Shown here one piece after another: positions 1 to 12,503 of a stretch of DNA of 64,000 nt. How positions within the stretch are numbered: the stretch's first letter is position 1; every line of letters starts with the position of its first letter. The position numbers and the translations under genes were made by a program. This stretch comes from Trichosporon coremiiforme (lineage: Eukaryota > Basidiomycota > Tremellomycetes > Trichosporonales > Trichosporonaceae), in NCBI GenBank assembly GCA_039545355.1, contig BCJJ01000003.1:806001-870000 (forward strand), in the 5' to 3' direction. The notes below the pieces were generated by a model, which worked only from the letters and a program-made list of their open reading frames with translations, ran no database searches and was not told the origin of the DNA.

Positions 1-1
1 T

Positions 2-124
2 GATGGTGAGAGGAAAGACAACGATGGCGAGGGCGTGAAGACGGATGACGAGGCGTTGATTGGGGAGATGGGCGGAGGGAAGACGCAGAGGAAGGAAGGC
101 TGCGTCGCGGGTGTGCGTGTCTAG
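2..124 (+). CDS. 3' end of a protein-coding gene cut by the window edge
   Basis: The frame starting at base 2 is open from the edge to a TAG at 122-124, giving 40 residues. The peptide is charged and begins with an acidic stretch (DGERKDNDGEGVKTDDEALIGEM), followed by a basic end. Codons are mostly G/C-ending (GAC, GAG, AAG, GGC), as in the confident genes here. I read it as the disordered tail of a gene that starts left of the window. No family can be named. The stretch is short enough that chance cannot be excluded. Confidence 0.4.
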   Translation, partial: DGERKDNDGEGVKTDDEALIGEMGGGKTQRKEGCVAGVRV

Positions 125-3100
125 GGTGCTTAGTGTGTCTGGAAACAGCCTGGTGGCCTTGTGTCAAGCTATCGAATTAGGTATGAGGCGCTGACCGTTG
201 AACTACTTTAGATGGTCTAGCTGCGCTCTACGACTTGGCGCTGGCCTGGCCGGCCCTCGACTTTCGACGGGCGACGCTGAGACGGAGTGTCACCGGCGCT
301 CATCACTACAGCAAGCCGGCGCGAATGCATCGGAGGCTGCTCCGAACGTCAGCTCAGCATCCACTGCGTACGTCAACCTCCCGCCCACAGATGAATCACT
401 CGGGAGATCCAGCAGAGGGTATTTGCCTCCAGCCCTGCTCTGCATGCACCCCCCTGCCCTCCTTTCTGCGTCCGACCCTGGTGATGATCACTGAATAACG
501 CTCGCTCCTTTCGGTCCCTGAGGCATATGCAAGGAATGGCCGCTTTGGCGCACTGGCGCATTGCATTCTGGGTCAACGAGTCCCAGGTCAATGGCTCAAT
601 GAGCGCGAAACGAGTACTAAGACGGAGCCAGTGAGCGCAGAGGCACGCCTGTAGGACGGCAGCAAGGGAAGCGGGGGAACGACCCTCGATCAGTCGGGGA
701 ACGCGTCCGAGCTATAGGCCGTCCTGCGCCTTCAGCCAGCAGCCAGGATCTGTTCCGAATAATGGTGTCAGCTACAACACGCATGGAACGACGGGCATGT
801 GGGCACGTCGCATGGCTCCGCACACGCGCACGGCAGCATGCAACCGGGCCGGCGCAGCTCTTGTAACAGTGCACAGTGCACGTAGCTGAATGCAAGTGAA
901 TCGAGCACAGCAGGATCCATCCTGATGTCACCTTCCCCCACGTCCGTCACCTCATCTCGCTCAGCAATCAGCAAACGCACGAGTCGAATGTGCATGTGCA
1001 CAGGCCAGCACGCGCACACAGGCAGTGGACCACCAGTTGTGCATGGAATGGATGCGGCCATATGCCATGCAACGTGATCATCACGATCGAAGAAGGGTGA
1101 CAAACTGGTTCTGCTTCAAACCCTGCACTGAGGGTCATCCGGCCAAGACGCATGGGCGAGCGCGCGGCTGCCGTCCATGCCGAGTGACCCCGAGCTCGTG
1201 AACCAGCACATGGTTCTCCTTCTCCGCAGCAGGTCGGAGGTCACGAGATCGGTGCACCCAGCCTGCAACGTTACTTGCAGAACCACTGTGCGCCGCTAGC
1301 CTGTGACTGCTCGACTGGCGGACTGTTAGCCGCCGAATTCGAAACGGGCAACAGAGTTTGACACCAGTGCCTGCACTACTGAAATGGTGGCTCGAAACGA
1401 CCGACCTGTGACACAAGCTTGGCATGCGGCGAGCTTCAACCCACGCTCTCAACGCCCGCGTCACTGCGTTCTTATCCTTCTGCACAGGTCCGGACCCGTC
1501 CGTTGCTGTGTCGTCGTCAACATCCATGCGGGCACTTGCAGCAAGAGTGTCAGCCTGCGACCTTTGACTGAGGCTGACGAGCAGGGTGTTGCTGACATTA
1601 AGGGCGCAACGGACCATTGAGAATGAGAATGAGGCACGCCCCGTGCGCCCCCCCAGCGCCGCCGGGACGTCGCCCCAAGGATCTCGCAGCGCCTCCCGCC
1701 AGTCCACGCCGCTGACGCTGGTGACGTCGGACGGGAGCTGCACAAGCGTGCAGATTCGCAAATCTGCATGCGACTACTCCACCATGTCGGACCTCGAAGC
1801 AGCTGTGCCAGGCTGACAAACATGTGTACCTGCGTCAGGCGCAGGCCTGGCCAAAAGTCGGAGCGCTCTGTTAGTCTGCACATTGCAGGGCGTTGCGGAT
1901 CAATGACGCGACGGCGTTCTGTGTTCTGCGTTCTCGGCAGTCACTTCCGTCTCAGATCTGTTCCGCACTGGCCGCACTTGCCGCACTTCGGTGCGTCAGT
2001 CTGAAACGGAACTACTTCGGACGGCTGCGTGGGAAGTGCTTCTGCGTCGTTTCAGCCTGTACTTGCCTGGATGATTTCGGAGCGGATGAGAGATAGATCA
2101 AACTGCAGCAGTTAGGACGACGAGGTCGGACCTCGGACCGACAGATATTGGACGCCGAAGCGCAAACAGTCGTGCGGTCGCGGCTAACACATGAGGCACA
2201 GTCCGAGCGGCTGCCTGCGTTTGGCTTCGGCTGGATGTTATGTTCCCATCAGAGAAGCACTGACCACGTGCCCCATCCTTAATGGCGCACTTCGCTCTGC
2301 CCATCCGGCATGTCGTGATGACGTTCCGGCACATTTGTTCGCTTCGGCTCGCTTCCGCTCGTCTTCTTCACGATCGCCTCGGTCTCTTGCTTCACTTCTG
2401 TAGCCGTTGGATCTGCAGGAGGGTTGACGGACCCAAAACGGTGGGTTCAGCAGGTCGTCACACTTTCCCTAACCCTCCACAGGTGACTAACCCTTGTTTT
2501 GTTTCATGGTGGGCTGAGGACAGAAACAGTATGACCTGGCTATCAATTGTGCGACTTTGATGACTTGAAGACTCACACGTCCCGGTTCGGAAAGTCGATA
2601 GCAAGGATATGACGGGCAGTGGTGAGTAAACCTTGTCATCGGTATGTCTACGAGCCTCTATAGAACTCTGAGGTAACCTGTTGGGAAGGAAGTGACTGCG
2701 GCTGAAGCAGAGGCTGATGGCGAAGCAGAGACTGCCGGCAAGGCATGCAATCGAGGCCACTGAACGGGGGGCCGAGTCGCGTGTTGTGCCTCTATATTCC
2801 TGGACAGGCCAGAAGGGTCGGGAAAGCCGAACGCAGATGTTGTCCATGCATCAAGCGTTGCAGGCGTCTGCTGTGGTTGGCTCGTCAACTTAACTCAATT
2901 GTGTTGAGAAGAGTAAGTAAGTCACGCGATCGATCAGCACAGCATCGAGCGTCATCGAACGTCTTGATCGAGATCGAGACCAACCGACGACACCGCTTCG
3001 ACTCTTGGGGCTTCCAAGTAGCCAGTGAGACTCTGTTCCGAGATAGACGAGTGTAAGCCGTCTCCGTCTTGGGCCAATGATCTTGCATAATAAGCACGTG

Positions 3101-3887
3101 TTCGGAACAACGCCTCCATAGTTCTGGGTCGCGTTTGTCCGGTCGATCGGAGTGTGGAGCGGCGCCGCCACTCCGTTATCAGCACAGCTTGGCTTATCTT
3201 GGGTTCTTCGGCGCTTTTGGACTCATTCCACCATAGCTTTCGACTTTGGCGGTGGAGGCCGTTCCGAGGTATGCGGCGGTCAAGGTCTCGTCGCATCGCG
3301 AGGCTTCGGAGGTCGCTTAGCGTGCCGAGCGTTGTCAGTGCTATGCTGTGAAGCTAAGCCCTTGGGGGAATGGCAGAGCGCTGGTGCTCCACTGTTCGAG
3401 AAGGGATCGACACAGGCAGGGGTTGCATTTCACAGATGTGCGCGGCGTAACATGAAGCGCGGTCCAGGCGCAAGCCAAGCCGCTTCGGCTTTGACCGACA
3501 ATGAGCTGAGCAGTCTTGGCCCTGCACTGCCTCCAGTGTTCTTCACTCTTAACCATTCCTTCATTCGACTGCACTGCATTGCAGGCGAGCTCACGGCAGG
3601 CTGCACGACACCTGCTGGAGCAACTCTGAGCCGGGGTCTGTTTACCTCCGAGGGACCACTTATCGGGGTGTATGCGGGAACCCGATCGATCACTTGACCA
3701 GATTGGGACCAGAGCTGGCCATTAGCATGCGGTGTCGGCGAGCCAAAAGCACATGCTACACTGGTGCCAAGCCACAACTTCGGCATGGCTGCCAATGCAA
3801 GCGTCGCCTGCGGTGATGCCAAGCCCTGATATTACGCCGCGAGGCACCACCGTCGCTGCTGCTGTTGCTGTGGCCGAGATGCGATGG
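125..3887. other. intergenic region, no supportable gene
   Basis: Open frames here (longest about 181 codons, + strand, 3152-3697) have mixed codon use, no recognisable domain and no splice-site support. I see no RNA gene, transposon end or strong repeat. The last part is the promoter of the CFEM gene. Confidence 0.5.
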
Positions 3888-3894
3888 TATATAG
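3888..3894 (+). promoter_or_regulatory. TATA box of the CFEM gene
   Basis: TATATAG lies 65-71 bases before the ATG at 3959. It is only about 25 bases before an in-frame upstream ATG at 3917, so transcription probably starts beyond that codon. This supports the start at 3959. Confidence 0.5.
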
Positions 3895-3958
3895 GATGAG
3901 CTAACTGCGCCGGATTATGGTACAGTCAACTCCATACTCTCAACTTTCTCAACACATT

Positions 3959-4671
3959 ATGAAGATCTCCTTCGCCATCCTGGCCACCCTCGGCTCCGTC
4001 CTTGCCCAACAGCTGCCTAGCAACCTCGACCCTTGCGTCAGGAGCTGTATCGCTGAGGCTGCCCGCGAAGTCCACTGTGGTGAACAGGACCTCGTGTGTC
4101 TTTGCCGCGCCGCTCAGGACCCTCGTGACGACGACGCCATCGATGAGTTCCGAGACTGCGTTGAGGAGTGAGTGCACATCGTCTACCTCCCTTCCTCAAC
4201 ATCACTGACATGCTCAGCCATTGCCCCAACGGCAGGACAGATCAGAGCTTGTTCAACGCCCTGACCCTGGTATGCCAGGGCGTCACCGGTAGTTCCAATA
4301 CATCCACCACCGGTGCTGGTGGCGCGGGCGGCAACGCCACGGCTATCCCCCACGACCACAATGGCGATGGAAGGCCCGATCATGACGACCACGACCATGA
4401 CGACTGGGACCACGACGACCACGATGACCATGACGACTGGTACAGCAACCACCATGGCGCCACTGGTGGAGCTTCTGCCGGTCAGTCCGCGGCCCCATCT
4501 GCCGTCGGAGTCGGTGCTGCAGGCAGCTCCGCTACGCGTGCTGGCTCGGCTGTCGGCCAGGCATCCTCGGGCGTCGCTGCTGCGGGGGCGAATGACAACT
4601 CTGGCGCTAGCGCCATCGCTGCGTCGTCCGCCCTGATCTTCGGCGCTATCGGTCTCGCGGCGCTGTTTTGA
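3959..4671 (+). CDS. CFEM-domain GPI-anchored surface protein with His/Asp-rich metal-binding stretch
   Basis: Exons 3959-4167 and 4218-4671 give 220 residues; the intron is 50 bp with branch site CACTGAC. Residues 1-17 are a signal peptide. Eight cysteines at 26, 30, 40, 47, 49, 67, 72 and 89 have CFEM spacing, and the intron falls between the sixth and seventh. Asp44, just before the CxC pair, sits where haem-binding CFEM proteins carry the iron-ligating Asp. Residues about 115-149 are almost all His, Asp and Trp, and begin with a DxNxDGxxD calcium-loop-like motif. A Ser/Ala/Gly-rich stalk and a hydrophobic C-terminus (LIFGAIGLAALF) indicate GPI anchoring. CFEM proteins act at the cell surface, some in haem capture. 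Metal or haem binding here is inferred. The start at 3959 gives the cleanest signal peptide. Confidence 0.9.
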
Positions 4672-5598
4672 GCCTCCTCTTTCTCGATGTCCAGAAGGTT
4701 TCCTTATAGATTAGAGCTTCGTTCGAAGATGTCCGGTGGATTATTTATCTGCCGGGCCCAAACCTGTTACGCCGCGCTACGATTCCTGTTATGATTCGTG
4801 TTCGTATAGAGTCTCCTGTTGTGATGCAGATGCAAAATGTGACCGAACTGCAAAGAGAGCATGTACTACCAGGCAGAGGTCACAGGGCACGTGTGTCCGC
4901 GTTTGGCGAGTATGCACGCGCGCGTCAAGGTCGACAGAATCAGCTCAGGCGAAACATTGCAATCTCCCGCAGGGATCTCGCGCACAGCGCGTCATGCACG
5001 GGTATGTGGTGCCTCAACACGCCTGCCTGGTTGCCGCCTGAGGTGAAGTATGGTCGTGTGCCAGACCTGCGTGGAGCTGGAGAATTCACCGAGCAATCGC
5101 GATGATTGCCGATTCAAACCACTCTTCCCTTACGAGGATTCAGGCCACGATCGCATCACCGTGCCTGCATCGTATCATCTCGTCCGTACCAGTAAGATAA
5201 TCGCGGTATGTGAGGGCTGTAACAGGTCAGTAATCGAAAGGCGGCATCCATTGCCCTCTCAGCGACTCGACGCCCTCACTCCCCTTCCTATCAGCACCGA
5301 AGAGGTCCGAGCCCTTCCGAATTCGGACACGCCGGGCGCCAGGGCGCGAACTGGGCGTCCGCTAACGCCATTCACACATGCCGCCCATCCTGCTCGCGGA
5401 TCGCCCTGCAGTCCCGTCACTTCCGTCAGTAGCTTCCAGGGGAACTCGGGCCACGCGCACACCTGCGTGGAACCGGCCGCCGGTGCGCACTGATAGACAA
5501 GGCCCTCACACTCATTAAGAACTGTCGCACGGACCGAAGCTGCGGGACCCTAGTCTCTTCTTCGTCGTCATCGCTACCGCTCGGTCTCCTGGAAAGGT
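4672..5598. other. intergenic region, nothing recognised
   Basis: This holds the 3' flank of the CFEM gene and the promoter of the dehydrogenase gene. Small open frames overlap in several phases with no coding character. Confidence 0.5.
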
Positions 5599-5605
5599 TA
5601 TATAA
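5599..5605 (+). promoter_or_regulatory. TATA box of the short-chain dehydrogenase gene
   Basis: TATATAA lies 73-79 bases before the ATG at 5678 but only 13-19 bases before the alternative ATG at 5618. A start site 30 or more bases downstream of the TATA would exclude the ATG at 5618 from most transcripts. Confidence 0.5.
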
Positions 5606-5677
5606 CGTGTGCCCGGCATGCTCGTCACTCGACTCATTCACAACCAGCTTTCGCGGTCCATTAGGAACTTCAGCACA

Positions 5678-6613
5678 ATGACCAAGACTCTTAGCGGCGT
5701 TGCTCTCGTTACCGGCGGTGCCTCTGGCGTGAGTACGTTCCACAGTTTGTTGTTGACTAGGTTATTTGTTTTGAGGCTGACCTCAGATCGGCGAGGCCAC
5801 TGTCCGCTCTTTCATCTCATCGGGCGTCCGCCGCATCGCCGTTGCCGATGTGCAGGCGGAGAAGCTCGCTGTCTTCAAGGAGCAGCTGCAGGCCAACGAC
5901 CCTGACCTCGAAGTCCTCGATGTCGTTTGCGACGTCAGCTCGGAAGCCGATGTTGTCGCAATGGTTCAGCGCACGACCGAGACCTTTGGACGCCTCGATT
6001 ATGCCGTCAACTGTGCGGGCATTCTCGGACCTCTGAAGCCTACTGCAGGGTACGAGGGCAACGAGTGGGACCGCGTGCAGGGCATCAACAACCGCGGTGT
6101 CTTCCTCTGTGTTCGCGAGCAGCTGCGCGTCATGGAGGGCCAGGAACCGCTTGAGGCCAGCCATGAGCTGCGCAAGGTCCGCGGATCCATCGTCAACATT
6201 GCAAGCAGCGCAGGCCTCGTTGGTGTCAGCACTCTCCCCGCCTACGTTTCGAGCAAGCACGGTGTTGTTGGTCTGACCAAGGCTGTTGCTATCGAGTACG
6301 CTGCCAAGGGCATTCGCTGCAACGCCATCGCGCCCGGCGGTGTTGACACTCCTGTGAGTACAGCTTCCACTCGCAGTAGCTGACCATCCAGCTTACCCAG
6401 GCTCTGGCCAAGGCCGGCGAGGAGAGCGTGAAGGCGTTTATGGCCGGAGGTGGTGACCCGACTGCACTCAAGATTGCTGTTCCACCCACGCCGCAGGGAC
6501 GATCTGGCATTCCCGAGGAGATTGCTGATGTTGCTGTCTTTTTGTCAAGTGAGGGCGCGAGCTATGTCAACGGCTCTACCTGGGCTGTTGACGGCGGCTT
6601 CACCTGTCTTTAA
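5678..6613 (+). CDS. short-chain dehydrogenase/reductase (SDR), classical type
   Basis: Exons 5678-5728, 5787-6353 and 6392-6613 give 279 residues, normal for classical SDRs. The cofactor motif TGGASGIG is split by intron 1 (TGGASG then IG). An NCAG motif follows the mid-domain. The catalytic Ser lies in the NIASSAG region and the active-site pair in YVSSK. The C-terminus has the usual substrate-loop and VDGGFT ending. It should be a soluble NAD(P)H-dependent oxidoreductase for an alcohol or ketone; the substrate is unknown. Intron 2 could end at 6391 or 6400, both in frame. I chose 6391 because branch site AGCTGAC lies six bases before it. An in-frame ATG at 5618 would add MLVTRLIHNQLSRSIRNFST, which resembles a mitochondrial presequence, but the TATA position argues against routine use. 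Confidence 0.9.
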
Positions 6614-9600
6614 GCTGCGCAGCAAAGCCAAGAAGTACGTGAAGTAGGCAAGATCGCAGTATAGTTAGACGTTAATGTGAGAGCACTTGTACCGAAGACC
6701 AAGAAGCCGGAGTTCTCTGAGCTCTGTGCGGTCAGACGTTTGATAAGAGTGCTGCGCACTGGTAAATTCGTGAGCGTCTAGAGCAATGGTGAGCTGCCAG
6801 TCTCGCACAGGTGACACGTTACTCCACGCGAACTTACCAGAGTTAATCCATCCGAGACAATAAAGGTCCTGTGGAACAGAATCGGACTTTCTTTATGAAC
6901 AGAAAATGAAGAGGTGAGTGTTGGTGAGAGAGCAGAAAGAGAAAGGAACCCCAGGCTACTCGATTGCAGGTTGACATTCGTCCTGTCGGAGCACGCCGCC
7001 TAAGAAACTGTCTGCGAGGTGGGTGGGAACTGATGCTGTCTCTGCACCTCTCTCGCGAACAAACGTCCCGTTGAACATTTTTCCCAGCGCGTTCCATAGG
7101 CGGAGATGTTGCAGGGCGAAGAGAACGCATGTGAGTCGAGTTCTGAGGGCGATGGTGAGGTGGAAAAATAATCCGCAGGTCGGATAGCACCTCAGTCGTC
7201 GCCGTCTTCCTTCTGAGGAAGACACTCAGTACAGCATGAACCGGCTAAAGGATGAAGGATGGAGAGTCAAGGATAGCGGCTGATTACCTGAGACAATGTT
7301 TCATTGAGTGACCGCCCTGCGTTCCACTGGAAGGACCGTAGGTCGGTTATCGATGCGCACGGTGTCCGATGTTTTCTGACTGCGTCCACCCTTCTGTCTT
7401 CCACTCATCTCATGTCTTGCTCTGAGCCTGCTGCTGTCAACGTGGTGCATCTCGGCGGAAGATGGTCACTCAGTTTTCTTGAGTGCTCGAATGAGTGTTT
7501 GAAGGTCAGTGTAAGTATGTTCCATTGCCTCAGTTGCCAGAGTGGAAAAGTAGGGTGATTATCACCGAGGGGAAGGGGATCCAGTCGAGTGTTCACGTCA
7601 GGTATCCCAAAAATCCATCCATAGCTCCTCCAGACTGAAGACTCCTCTGTCACGGTGCACACATCGGTCTCGAGCATTGTGCATTGCCACCCTAGAAGAC
7701 CACACCTACACTAGCTAACCTACCGCCCACACTTGCAGCTCTCAGCTGTCAGGCGCGGCGCTCCCACGCTACTCTTACCGCAGATCTCTGCCACGGAGGA
7801 TCCCTCAATTGTGCCAGAAGCCAGGAGTTGCCCGTCATTCTCATCATCCCGGGCAACCTCGCTTGCTCGATCAGTGCCGTAATCCAAGCAGTGGATGATG
7901 AAAGACGGGCTTCGCAAGTGACTACAGCAAAACTACGCACGGCTGTACAAGCACCCACGCCCGTAAGACAAGCCGCGCAACGGCAGGAGACGACAGGATC
8001 TACTTATTCCCCGATGATTCTTCCTAGGCGCTCGAAACTAAGGCAGAGGCGCAGGATCATCTCTGGATATAGACTGGATCCGTGAGGGCCTCGTTTCTCA
8101 AGCATGAGCCATGCGATCGACAGCCGGCTCCCACGGGCTGGTCCTGAAAACCTTCAGAGGCATGCCTTGCTCGAGCGGTCTCGCCCACCTCGCCCGTCTT
8201 GCCGTGAAAGACAGCATCGGGGACCGTCTTCGGAACACTCGGTTGCGAGCTTGGATCAGCTTGATTCCAGTTTTAACGACCCTCGATCACCTTCCGTTTG
8301 CGGTAGACCTTCAATGCACACGTTGGTTTCAGGAGAGTCTAGGCACACCTTATCTTTTACTTGTGGGCCGATGGACGTTGAAGTCTGCCGGACTCCCGTC
8401 CGCCTCGGCCAGGTTGTTTCGGTCAAGTCAGGGATTCGCTGATCGGTGTTGCTGTACTCCGTACAGGTGCGCGCACGGTATGATCAACTAGTGCGTGCAT
8501 ACTCTCCTGTGCAGGGTGGCACCCAAACGTCCCAGATGTGAGCGGATGTTGGATTTTGCCCCATAAGGCAACTGCCGCGAGTTGCCACGAGCTTATCGTG
8601 AATTGAATTGCTGCTGGAATCCCCCGCCATCCCGGTCAACCCGAGCTCTCGGTCAGGCTGCTTGGAACTAGCACACAACAGTGCTCACCGAACCAGAGAC
8701 CGACAGCGCAGTCAGCGCTGGTTGTGAAACACCCCGGGCCAATACTTATGATTCCAATTCAGTGCGAACTATCGGAAGAAGTGGAGAGTCCTGCTCCAAG
8801 CTCACCGGAAGTGCCCAAAGTCCTGAATGCCGTGGCCGGACACCGAGGCCTGCCGGTGAGAAGTGGGGTGAGAGTCAGACACCCATTGCGTAAGACGCAC
8901 CACCGCCGGCAGCCGCCGAGCAATCCGTGAGAGCGATAGCACCTGGGTCAGAAGCGTACGTGCTTGCCATCATCGGATGTGTCATGCCCAGCGCATTGAC
9001 GGCAGGCAGCTTCACCCATGCCCTCCCATGGTTGTGTCTCGGTCGTTTCACGGTCCGGACCGGACAGTTGAAAGACTAGGTAGAATTTTAGGGCTTGGAG
9101 CAGGACCAGGCGAACCGATCTATCAAACCAGGAGAGCATTTAAAATTGGGTTGTCGCTGCGACGTTGGTTCATGCTGGCATGACCAAAGCATCACATCAG
9201 TGCCACGAGGCGATCGCGAGGGAGGTAGAAAATAAATGAGAAAACGAGGGCATCACACTCTAGCGCACCGGTTTGCCGTGGACTTTGCATCATAGCCACG
9301 GGAGCGGCGGAAGCCCTCGGGCGTGCGATGATGGCGAAGCGCCGTAATGACTTTGACTCGAGAGCTCCGAGGAACAACCGCGGGGCAAAGGAGGAAGAGC
9401 ACCCGCGACAGAGGCTGCTCTACGTCAACGACCGAGTCAGCTGAAACAAACTTGTTCCTTTGGCTCTCATAGTTTGTCGACCTCTGGGGGCTTTGTGGTC
9501 TTAAGGTAAGGGAGCACACAGACATGCCCGAAGCTGTCGCTATTCTCCCAAGCTAGACTTACAGTGATGCACAAATCACCTGCGCACCGGCGTAATCCAA

Positions 9601-10350
9601 GCATGGCAACTGTGAATCCAGCCCTCGAGGAACTCGAGGGGACTCGTGGGTGCTGGAACCCATATGGCTTGCCAGACTCGCAGCACACGAACATGAGTAT
9701 TCGAGGGTCTGGCATGACCCTGATCGCGATCTCCTCTGTCTTTCCACCTTATCTAAGCTCGGTAGCTCCATGGCACCGGTATGCGTTGTAGTCATGTCTG
9801 CAGTAATACCAACGTAATGCGGATGTTTCCGTCCCTAGCTGCGCTGTCGTGCTCCTCGGGCAAAGCCTCGGAGCTCTCCAGAGTAGTGTCGCCGAGACTG
9901 GACCAATCGGGGCGGGCTGGTAGTTCTGATGACGGTTACCCAGTCACCTGAAGACCGTCTGGCATGCGGCGTAGCATTGGCCTTGCACCACCACATCCTG
10001 GGCGACCGAGTCAGTGTTGGAGGGTCATGCTTGACGTATAAGGATGTGGCGCGGTCTGGTGTCAAGTGCCTTCAGATTACACATGTCCATACAAGCACAT
10101 AACAGTATTACAAAATCAAGCTACAACCTTGGGGCTGATGCAGGCCAAGGGAACGTAAGGGTGGGAGACTCGCGGCTATTTCACAAGGCACCGACGAGGC
10201 CCAGGATCGAATGGAAAATAAGTCAAAAGTTCCCACAGCGATCCTAGCCCTTACGTTTTCTGCGTACTCCACACCTTCAGAACATCTTCGATACAATGGT
10301 TTCCAGAGTGCCTGAACTCTATTTTCGCTGGAATCGCCACGCCCCGTTCT
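6614..10350. other. intergenic region of 3.7 kb, nothing recognised
   Basis: This lies between the convergent 3' ends of the dehydrogenase (+) and the zinc-cluster gene (-). Open frames are short, overlapping and lack domains or splice signals. No tRNA boxes or long repeats were seen. Confidence 0.5.
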
Positions 10351-12452
10351 TTACACAAATAGGTTCCTGCCCAAGGCGCCCATAGCGTCTCGCCAGGGGG
10401 CGATTCCGTTCTCGTATTGGCCATTGCGGTCCAAAGCGTCCCAGCAAATGTCGAGAATCTCGTCGGTGCCACGGTAGTTGGAGCCAAAGCTGAGGGAGAG
10501 AACAAACTTGAGGAGGTGCTGGATCCTCGCCCGCATGTCGGGGTCACGAGTGTACATGCCAATGATCTGATAGGTCAGCGTGGTGTACGTTCCGCGGTGT
10601 CACAGTGACCGCTTCGTTCACTCACCGTCAATGCCCATTGGAATCCGCCCATTCCGACAGGCTCGGCATCGGCTACGAGCTCGGCTGCACGCTGCCGCTC
10701 CCTCTCAAGACGAGGATCGTTGAGGTCTACGTTGATAACTTCGCACAGAAGCATGACTCGCAATGCCGATCTCATAACCTGGGCTGGTCAGCTTTGGTCT
10801 TTGGCTGCAGAATGCATAGCATTCCGACCCCTTATGCTGGTTACGACAGACCTGCGGTCCCCCAGCATCGATGTCGTAAGGATACTCGCCTCGTTTCCAC
10901 GCTGAATACGGTCTGAGCGACCGACGTCCAGGTTGCCTTCCTCCCAGTCCCAGCCTTCGTTGAGCTGCACCAGCAGTTCCTGGGCTTGCGCCTCGATTTG
11001 CGAAGCACGTGAACCGTCTTTGCCACCCGACCGCAGCAAATTGGACCGCTGCACGACCAGGCTGTGGACTCGACCGAGGAGAATGACAATTCGCCGAGAG
11101 AAACCGACGAAACGCTCCACCCATTCGGGGCCCACTGGAGACATTTCAAAGATCGGTTGCATGTTGGAGCAAACGTCCAAGGGAGTGCACGAGAACTGGA
11201 TGGTGGCGTAGAGGGAGATCATGTCTCGAAGACTCGGGTAGAACGATGACGACTGATCCAAGGGCAACTCGAACGCAGTGCTGCGGTCGATCTGCAGAAG
11301 TCCAGCGTCGAGCATGTCGGCCATGCAGCGAACGAAGAAGCCCATCCTGTCGTCAGAGCTGCACTGCGGAAGGACTCACAAGTATTCCTCAGTTTGCCAC
11401 TCCCGCTCGGGATACCTGACCTTTGCGCGAAGGATAGCGCAGCCGGCCTTCTGGCGGTGGCGCGCAGCCGCGGCACGCCAGTGCCATGCCTTGGTGGTGT
11501 CGGCATCGATGTTGCCTCGGTGGACGTAGGCCAGCTGGATGAGCGAGTGGTGGAGCCAGTCGCGGACAGATGCTCCCGCTTCGTCGGCGTTGACCGGGGC
11601 GGAAAGCACTGTGAGGAGGCGGGGAAAGAGCTGCTGGAAGATCCAGTTGTGCTTCACCTGGGTTGCAGACTGGATCTCGTTGCAGCCTCGGGACTCGAGG
11701 TAAGACACGACAGCGCGGTCGCCGGTCGACTGAGACATGGCCGCCAGCGAGACCGGGTCAATGTTGTTCATAGGCGCGGGGTTCAGGAGGTAGTTGATCA
11801 TTTCGACGGTGAGCGTCTTATCGACATTGGCGTAGCCGTACGCATGTGGATAAGGGTGGACGCTAACCCCGTTAGCGTTAGGCGGATTCATAGATAACGG
11901 CTGAATCGTCGCGGCATCTGCCGGGATAGACGCGGCGCCAATGGGGGAGATGTGGGCGTGCTGCGAGTGGAGCATGGGCTTGGTGTCGACGCTGGTGATA
12001 AAGGCGGCTGTGTGGGTACCGTTCACATGCGCGGCAGGCAACGCCGTCCAGTCGATGATCGTCATGTCCTCGCGATCGTCAAAGTGATGTTGATAGTCTT
12101 GCGAGTCGTGGGCCGAGTCGGAGCCACCGCTGACGGGGCACCACTCCTCGATGTCTTCAGCGCGCTCCCAGGCATCCTCGCGGTCCTTGCTCTTGCCGCG
12201 CTTGATCATGCCCTTGATGGGATAGAAGCAGGGCTGATCGGTCTCCCAGCATCTGCGGCAGATGATCTTGCGCCCTGTCGTCGAGGAGATGGGGCCCTCA
12301 GGGCACTTGACGCGCTGCACCCGACATTGCTTGCAGCCTGTCGTGGTGCGAGTATGGCGCTTCCGTTTACGGGGCGGCTCGGAGCAGCCATTGATGGAGA
12401 GGGTAGGGGAGAGGGAGTTGGGAGAGATTGGATGGGCGGTTGCGGTCGCCAT
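10351..12452 (-). CDS. Zn2Cys6 fungal transcription factor
   Basis: Proposed minus-strand exons are 12452-11380, 11346-10845, 10778-10626 and 10566-10351, about 647 residues. After a basic stretch (PPRKRKRH), the DNA-binding zinc cluster has six cysteines at 40, 43, 50, 65, 68 and 75 (C-x2-C-x6-C-x14-C-x2-C-x6-C). The rest is a mostly helical region typical of fungal regulatory factors. It should act in the nucleus; targets are unknown. Introns 1 (33 bp) and 3 (59 bp) are clear. Intron 2 is less certain: acceptor 10779 has branch site AGCTGAC, but the only frame-compatible donor I find is GTAACC at 10844. An upstream in-frame ATG at 12503 would add 17 residues. Confidence 0.85.
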
Positions 12453-12503
12453 GGTGTAGAAGACAAGTGGAGGCAATGTGGAGGGGGTGGGGGAACGAAA
12501 CAA

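Noticed and set aside
6392..6400. Alternative acceptor at 6400 for dehydrogenase intron 2
   Set aside because: In frame and possible, but the branch site AGCTGAC is six bases before 6391, matching the spacing of other introns.
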